NCBI GenBank assembly: GCA_026770615.1
Contig: MU631518.1
Span: 49,844 to 59,984 of the forward strand
DNA length: 10,141 nucleotides
Direction of reading: 5' to 3'
Origin: Pavlovales sp. CCMP2436
Lineage: Eukaryota; Haptophyta; Pavlovophyceae; Pavlovales
The notes beneath the pieces were generated by a model, which saw only the letters and a program-made list of their open reading frames with translations, was not told the DNA's origin and did no database searches. Of the stretch, positions 6,707 through 10,141 are shown piece after piece (positions within the stretch are counted from its first letter, which is position 1; the number at the start of each line of letters is the position of its first letter). The position numbers and the translations under genes are program-made.

Positions 6707-7090
6707 GCAGCTCAGCACGCACGCACAAGCGCGACCTCACAACGAGGATGGCGGCTGCGCCGGCTGGGCGTTCATTTTCTACGACTTCCTTACTAAAGAA
6801 AAGGGCAGCAGGCAGTGGGTTGCAGTCATTCTGTATCAGAAGTGGTCGACTCCGAGCGTGTAGGCGCGACGACATTCAGTCACCCAGGCGGCATGTAGTC
6901 ACCCAGGCGGCATACTTAGGCGCCGGGCGTTCATTTTAAAAACCTAAAGTTAGTTGGTTTCGGCCGGCCCCCTTCGCTTCCGGCAGCTCACACCGCGACG
7001 AGGATGGCGGACTGCGGCCCGCAGCTGAAATTGAAGTTCGAGTCGCTCGAGCTGCTCATTTTTAAAGGTAAAAGTTAGTCGCTTTCCCGA
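6707..7090. promoter_or_regulatory. duplicated promoter-like module upstream of the CSNAP gene
   Basis: Two copies in the same orientation share CAGCTCA, then ACGAGGATGGCGG (6742-6754 and about 6998-7010), then a CATTTT box. GGGCGTTCATTTT occurs at 6766-6778 and 6925-6937. CATTTTAAAAACCTAAAGTTAGT (6932-6954) recurs as CATTTTTAAAGGTAAAAGTTAGT (7057-7078 region). Copy 1 ends within about 15 bases of the CSNAP ATG and so covers its probable promoter; copy 2 lies about 260 bases further upstream. A perfect 17-bp tandem with a 19-bp period (AGTCACCCAGGCGGCAT) sits between them at 6878-6913. Duplication is seen; promoter role is inferred from position. Confidence 0.5.
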
Positions 7091-7304
7091 TTTTACGCAT
7101 TCGTTTGCCTGATGATCTAGTCTGATCAGACTCAGCGGTGGGGACGATGTTCATGTGGCCGGGGTGGATCCCTGAACCTAAGTGTTTTTCAACGCTTGGG
7201 TCCAGTGCAAGCCTCCTGGAGACGGGCGTTTAGCTAGAAACTTACACACAGCAGAGGCCAATTTGCTCATCAAAGGTCTGCACCACGAAATCCGTGAGGC
7301 GTGA
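7004..7304 (+). other. possible tiny two-exon plus-strand gene, unrecognised
   Basis: An ATG at 7004 opens 21 codons (MADCGPQLKLKFESLELLIFK) that run into GGTAAAAGT. Joining at GT 7068 to the CACACAG acceptor ending 7251 continues as AEANLLIKGLHHEIREA with a TGA at 7302-7304, giving 38 residues of ordinary, non-repetitive composition. AATAAA motifs follow on the plus strand at 7427 and 7477. Against it: the start lies in the duplicated module whose other copy (6748) also shows ATGGCGG, no family is recognised, and other acceptors (7129) give different unrecognised proteins. Confidence 0.18.
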
Positions 7305-7705
7305 TAAAGTGACTACTAGACATGCTGATCAAGGCCCTTAAAAACGAACGAACTAGTCCAAGCTTTTTTTTTCTATAGTATAACAAATGACAAGGGTCGA
7401 TTGTCGAAGCCTATAACTTTATTTTGAATAAACTTAGGTCTGGATAAAATTATGCCGATGAGCCGCAGTATTATGTAATAAACCGTGTTATAACAATGTT
7501 CGAGGAGCAGTTAGTTGTGAATTCTCAAATCTTCGACAAAGTCACATTCACATCGATGTCACGCAAATCGTGCTACATCTAATCCATCGCCGGGGGGGGG
7601 AGAGAGGGCTTGGCAATCGTCAATGGTCCCGCCGGCTGCTCTTTTCAAGAGTCTAAAAGAGGTCACGCATCTCGGGAATTGAGGCCGACTGAAATTGAAA
7701 AGCTG
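7305..7705. other. AT-rich intergenic stretch with AATAAA motifs on both strands
   Basis: No gene is recognised. AATAAA occurs on the plus strand at 7427-7432 and 7477-7482 and on the minus strand at 7423-7418. There is a 9-T run near 7365-7373 and a run of nine G at 7592-7600. The composition is much richer in A/T than the flanking genes, as expected of a convergent intergenic region. Confidence 0.5.
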
Positions 7706-7711
7706 TTTATT
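7706..7711 (-). terminator. AATAAA poly(A) signal candidate for the propeller gene
   Basis: AATAAA on the minus strand about 170 bases after the TAG stop at 7882, in the right strand and range for the end of that transcript. It also argues that the gene ends here rather than continuing through more exons. Confidence 0.5.
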
Positions 7712-7816
7712 TAACTGCGCGCGGCGTCGTAATATCCAGCTGTAAATATATGCACATCGCGGACTCGACCTGTCGGCTACCACCTGGCGGGCTCTGTCCG
7801 TCGCATGGCCCGGGTG

Positions 7817-7834
7817 CTCGCTGGGCCCAGCGAG
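7817..7834. repeat. perfect 18-bp palindrome in the 3' UTR
   Basis: CTCGCTGGGCCCAGCGAG is fully self-complementary. It falls between the propeller gene's stop codon and its poly(A) motif, so it would be transcribed and could fold into a hairpin. Confidence 0.7.
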
Positions 7835-7881
7835 TCAGGCAAATCCCCCGGCCTAGCCCCAGCACCCCAGCGCAGGTGTGG

Positions 7882-10038
7882 CTACGGCGACGAGGCTGCT
7901 CGACCGGCGTCGGCATCGCAAATGTCAGTCCCGCCTGCGAAGGCGACGGCCCCGCCGGCCTGCAGGCCCAGCAACCTCCCCGGGGTGCAGGCGTGCGGCA
8001 CCCGCTGCCGCCTCCACGCGTCGGCTTCGACCGTCCCGTCGGCTCGCGCGGAGATGCTCCGCACGTGCAGAAGGCGGAGCGCCCCCCCGTCCGTCTCGGC
8101 CCTCGCGCCGCCGTCGTCGCTCTCGGCAACCCCATCGCCGCCTCCGCCGCATTCAAATTCGATTAGAACCGCTCGCAGGCGCAGCTGTCCTCCCCCACCC
8201 TCTCCCTCTCTCCCCTCTCCTCTCCCTCCTACGCCGAATCTCCCTCCCCTGCGTTCTCTCCCTCCCCCGCCCCCCTCCTCTCTCCCTTCCCCACTCCCCT
8301 CCTCTCTCCCGCCTTCGAAGTCGACGCGCGCGCAGAGCGAGACGCACGCTCTCGCGGGGTGGCGGAGGAGCGAGGCGGGCAGCTGGAGTAGCAGGCGGGC
8401 CTCGCGCAGGCACCACACACTGAGCCCGCCCGCCTGCCCGAGCAGCACTGCGAACTCGCCGCCGTCAGCGCACGCGCAGCACGCGAGTATCCGCCCGCCC
8501 GTCACAAACATCTGCCAGCCGTCCTCCGCCTGCAACTGCTGCGGCTGCTGTTGCTGCTGCGGCTGCGGCTGTTTTGCCTGCTGCCCGCCCAGCGCATCGT
8601 CCCGCGCCGCTACCCTCGACCGCCAATAGAGTGCGTTGGCGCGCGCGAGCAGCAGCACGCGCGCGTTGAGCCCGATGCGCAGCCCGCAGCCGCGCTCGGC
8701 CGCACCGTCAGCCGGCTGCGCGAGTGCGTGCGCTGCCGCCTCGGCGACCTCGACCCACGCGAGGTTGACAAAGCTGAGCGGGTGGAGCTCGGGGCTATCC
8801 GCCGCGCCGTCCGCGGCCACGCGCAGCTGCCACACGCCCGGCTGGCATCCGCGCCCAGCCGACTCGCCTGCGCCTTGCCAGAGCGTCACTTGCTCCGCGC
8901 CCGTGCGGCAGAGGCAGAGGCGCTGCACCCACGGCACATCTAGCACGGCCACGGCGGGGAGCGCGAGCGCCCTGACCGCCCCGCTGAGCGCCACGAGCAG
9001 CAGGCGCACGTCGGGCAGCGGGGAGGCGCCGCTCGCTGCCGCCCCAGCTGGCGGCGCGCAGAGGCACGCGAGGCCCGCGACCGCCTCGTCGAGCGACTCA
9101 CGCAGCAGCGTACTCTCGCCCAGCGCGCACAGCTGCGGCGGCGGCGAGGCGACAAGCTCGAGCTCGGCGCGGGACGCTTCGTGCAGCACCCGCTGCGGCG
9201 TGCGCAGCTGCCGCGTGACGGCAAAGGCGAGCCCGCTTGGCAGCCAGGTCAGCTGTGGCGCGCAGCAGCGAGCCTCGATAGGCCCGTCCGGCGGCCGAAT
9301 CGTGCGCAGCCGCCACCGGGGCGCGTCGCCGCCGCCGACCACTGACGCGCCGACGCCACCCTCGAGCATCTCGACGCACCCGTCCCAGCACCCCACGAGC
9401 AGGCGCAGCCCGTGCGGCGACCACTCCAGTCCCGTCGGCCGCGTGCCCTTGGCCATGATGCCGAAGCTGACGGGCAGCCGGGACGAGAATGGCTGTTGCT
9501 GCTCCTCGCCCTGCCCGACGAGGGGCGCGCGGCGGATGAGCGTGAGCATCCCGTTCATGCTCGCGCACGCAAGCCACTCCCCCGTGCGGTCAAAGGTCGA
9601 GCAGCACATCGGCCCGCCAGCCGGGCGAAACGAGCGACACGGCCTGAGCTGCGCGCAGCCGTCGCCCAGCTCGCACTCGCACACGAGCAGCCCGGGCGCT
9701 CCGCCCACGACGAGGGTGTAGCAACCCGGCCGAGCGGCCGCGGCGGCAGTGACGGTCAGCGCCATGAAGCTGATCGGCATGACGGCGATTGGATCGTCCC
9801 CCTCGTCCTCCGCGCCGAAGGCATAGACGGCCGCGCGGGTCGCGACGAAGAGGCGCCGGCCGTCGGGCGACCACGCCTGCGCGCACAGCCGGTCGCTGCG
9901 CGGGCGGGGGCTGCGGACGACACGGCCACCGGCGCCGAGGACGCGCACGCGGTCACAATCGAGGAGCTGGCTCACCGCACCGTCCCCGGGGCGGGCTGCC
10001 AGGCAGCAAGCGAGCGTGCAGAGCGGAACATCCGACAT
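7882..10038 (-). CDS. WD40-like beta-propeller protein, unassigned
   Basis: Single 718-residue frame from ATG 10038 to TAG 7882-7884. Repeated blade-like strands are visible: LCAQAWSPDGRRLFVAT with AAVYAF (51-74), GCYTLVVGGAPGLLVCE (105-121), MCCSTFDRTGEWLACASMNG (144-163), GLEWSPHGLRLLVGCWDG (203-220), QLTWLPSGLAFAVTR (262-276) and a last strong one, ILACCACADGGEFAVLLGQ with GGLSVWCLREARLLLQL (517-553). Classic WD pairs are mostly missing, so these are degenerate repeats. Residues 486-503 are Gln-rich, and 574-617 are a Gly/Glu/Arg low-complexity insert. The end is Asp/Ala-rich and shows no domain. There is no signal peptide or clear membrane segment. The final blade and overall order faintly recall the N-terminal propeller of the Rab6 exchange factor RIC1, but the RIC1 C-terminal domain is not present, so I do not assign it. 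The start is the first ATG and opens with no basal targeting motif. It is probably a scaffold; function unknown. Confidence 0.75.
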   Translation of the reverse strand: MSDVPLCTLACCLAARPGDGAVSQLLDCDRVRVLGAGGRVVRSPRPRSDRLCAQAWSPDGRRLFVATRAAVYAFGAEDEGDDPIAVMPISFMALTVTAAAAARPGCYTLVVGGAPGLLVCECELGDGCAQLRPCRSFRPAGGPMCCSTFDRTGEWLACASMNGMLTLIRRAPLVGQGEEQQQPFSSRLPVSFGIMAKGTRPTGLEWSPHGLRLLVGCWDGCVEMLEGGVGASVVGGGDAPRWRLRTIRPPDGPIEARCCAPQLTWLPSGLAFAVTRQLRTPQRVLHEASRAELELVASPPPQLCALGESTLLRESLDEAVAGLACLCAPPAGAAASGASPLPDVRLLLVALSGAVRALALPAVAVLDVPWVQRLCLCRTGAEQVTLWQGAGESAGRGCQPGVWQLRVAADGAADSPELHPLSFVNLAWVEVAEAAAHALAQPADGAAERGCGLRIGLNARVLLLARANALYWRSRVAARDDALGGQQAKQPQPQQQQQPQQLQAEDGWQMFVTGGRILACCACADGGEFAVLLGQAGGLSVWCLREARLLLQLPASLLRHPARACVSLCARVDFEGGREEGSGEGREEGGGGGRERRGGRFGVGGRGEGREGEGGGGQLRLRAVLIEFECGGGGDGVAESDDGGARAETDGGALRLLHVRSISARADGTVEADAWRRQRVPHACTPGRLLGLQAGGAVAFAGGTDICDADAGRAASSP
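8188..8319 (-). repeat. polypurine tract coding Gly/Glu/Arg insert
   Basis: About 130 bases are almost pure purine on the coding strand (GGAGAGAGGAGGGG-type units), pure C/T on the plus strand, and in frame with the propeller gene. No GT...AG boundary is evident that would remove it. Such mirror-like purine tracts can form triplex DNA and expand; whether it is translated is inferred from the open frame. Confidence 0.7.
8530..8583 (-). repeat. polyglutamine-coding CAG/CAA tract
   Basis: Residues 486-503 of the propeller protein are mainly Gln with Pro (QPQPQQQQQPQQLQ). It sits in a loop between blade-like segments and is likely a disordered linker. Confidence 0.75.
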
Positions 10039-10119
10039 CCTGAAACCGACAACGATGTCCGTGCGCCACGCGGCTCGGACTTGCCCGCGCCGCGCCGCGC
10101 CCTCAACCCTCCTCCTCCT

Positions 10120-10140
10120 CCCCCCCCCCCCCCCCCCCCC
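10120..10140. repeat. run of 21 C at the window edge
   Basis: Preceded by CCTCCTCCTC, the homopolymer runs to the penultimate base of the window. It may be real upstream sequence of the propeller gene or a read/assembly artefact at a contig end. Confidence 0.8.
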
Positions 10141-10141
10141 T

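Noticed and set aside
7132..7233. Alternative second exon for the plus-strand micro-gene (acceptor at 7129)
   Set aside because: Gives a 55-residue product with no recognisable features; no reason to prefer it over the 7251 acceptor, and neither is proven.
8636..9721. 361-residue plus-strand frame
   Set aside because: Ser/Ala/Pro-rich antisense of the propeller gene, whose own strand shows ordered propeller strands.
1..10141. tRNA, 5S, U-snRNA, spliced-leader and CRISPR signatures
   Set aside because: I scanned by eye for B-box-like GGTTCRANNCC, U2/U6 cores, a dinoflagellate spliced leader and regular spaced repeats, and found none.

Overview
This is a GC-rich nuclear fragment from a eukaryote, most likely a protist and plausibly a microalga such as a haptophyte; the taxon cannot be fixed from sequence alone. 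Three lines of evidence support a eukaryote. There is a DDX21-type nucleolar DEAD-box helicase with a GUCT domain and an RGG tail. There is a small gene that becomes a COP9-signalosome subunit 9 (CSNAP/COPS9) homologue only after a GTGCGT...AG intron is removed. AATAAA poly(A) motifs lie downstream of two genes. No operons, Shine-Dalgarno sites, tRNA, rRNA or CRISPR arrays were seen.

Layout. Positions 1-1200 are non-coding and full of degenerate repeats. Positions 1207-1690 (minus) hold a decayed pogo/CENP-B-type transposase fragment, beside an oppositely oriented coiled-coil reading (1697-1774, plus). After ATGAG and GA microsatellites comes a 491-bp non-autonomous inverted-repeat element (2034-2524) with a 7-bp flanking direct repeat. 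The helicase fills 3001-5076 (minus, apparently intronless). The 5077-6034 gap holds a helicase-proximal promoter region with structured sites and a second, diverged copy of a repeat found inside the inverted-repeat element. The CSNAP-like gene occupies 6289-6696 (minus) with its poly(A) motif near 6040. The 6697-7705 gap contains a duplicated promoter-like module, a possible tiny plus-strand split gene (7004-7304, weak) and plus-strand AATAAA motifs. A 718-residue beta-propeller (WD40-like) protein covers 7882-10038 (minus). The window ends in a run of 21 C, probably an assembly edge.

The three convincing genes all read on the minus strand. They serve unrelated processes: ribosome biogenesis or RNA remodelling, control of cullin neddylation, and an unassigned propeller scaffold. 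A shared CGGGCG(TT)CATTTTAAAAA-like sequence lies about 65-82 bases upstream of both the helicase and CSNAP start codons, so they may share a core-promoter design. The most informative result is the CSNAP gene, which ordinary ORF calling would miss because its diagnostic acidic tail is split off onto an 8-residue terminal exon.
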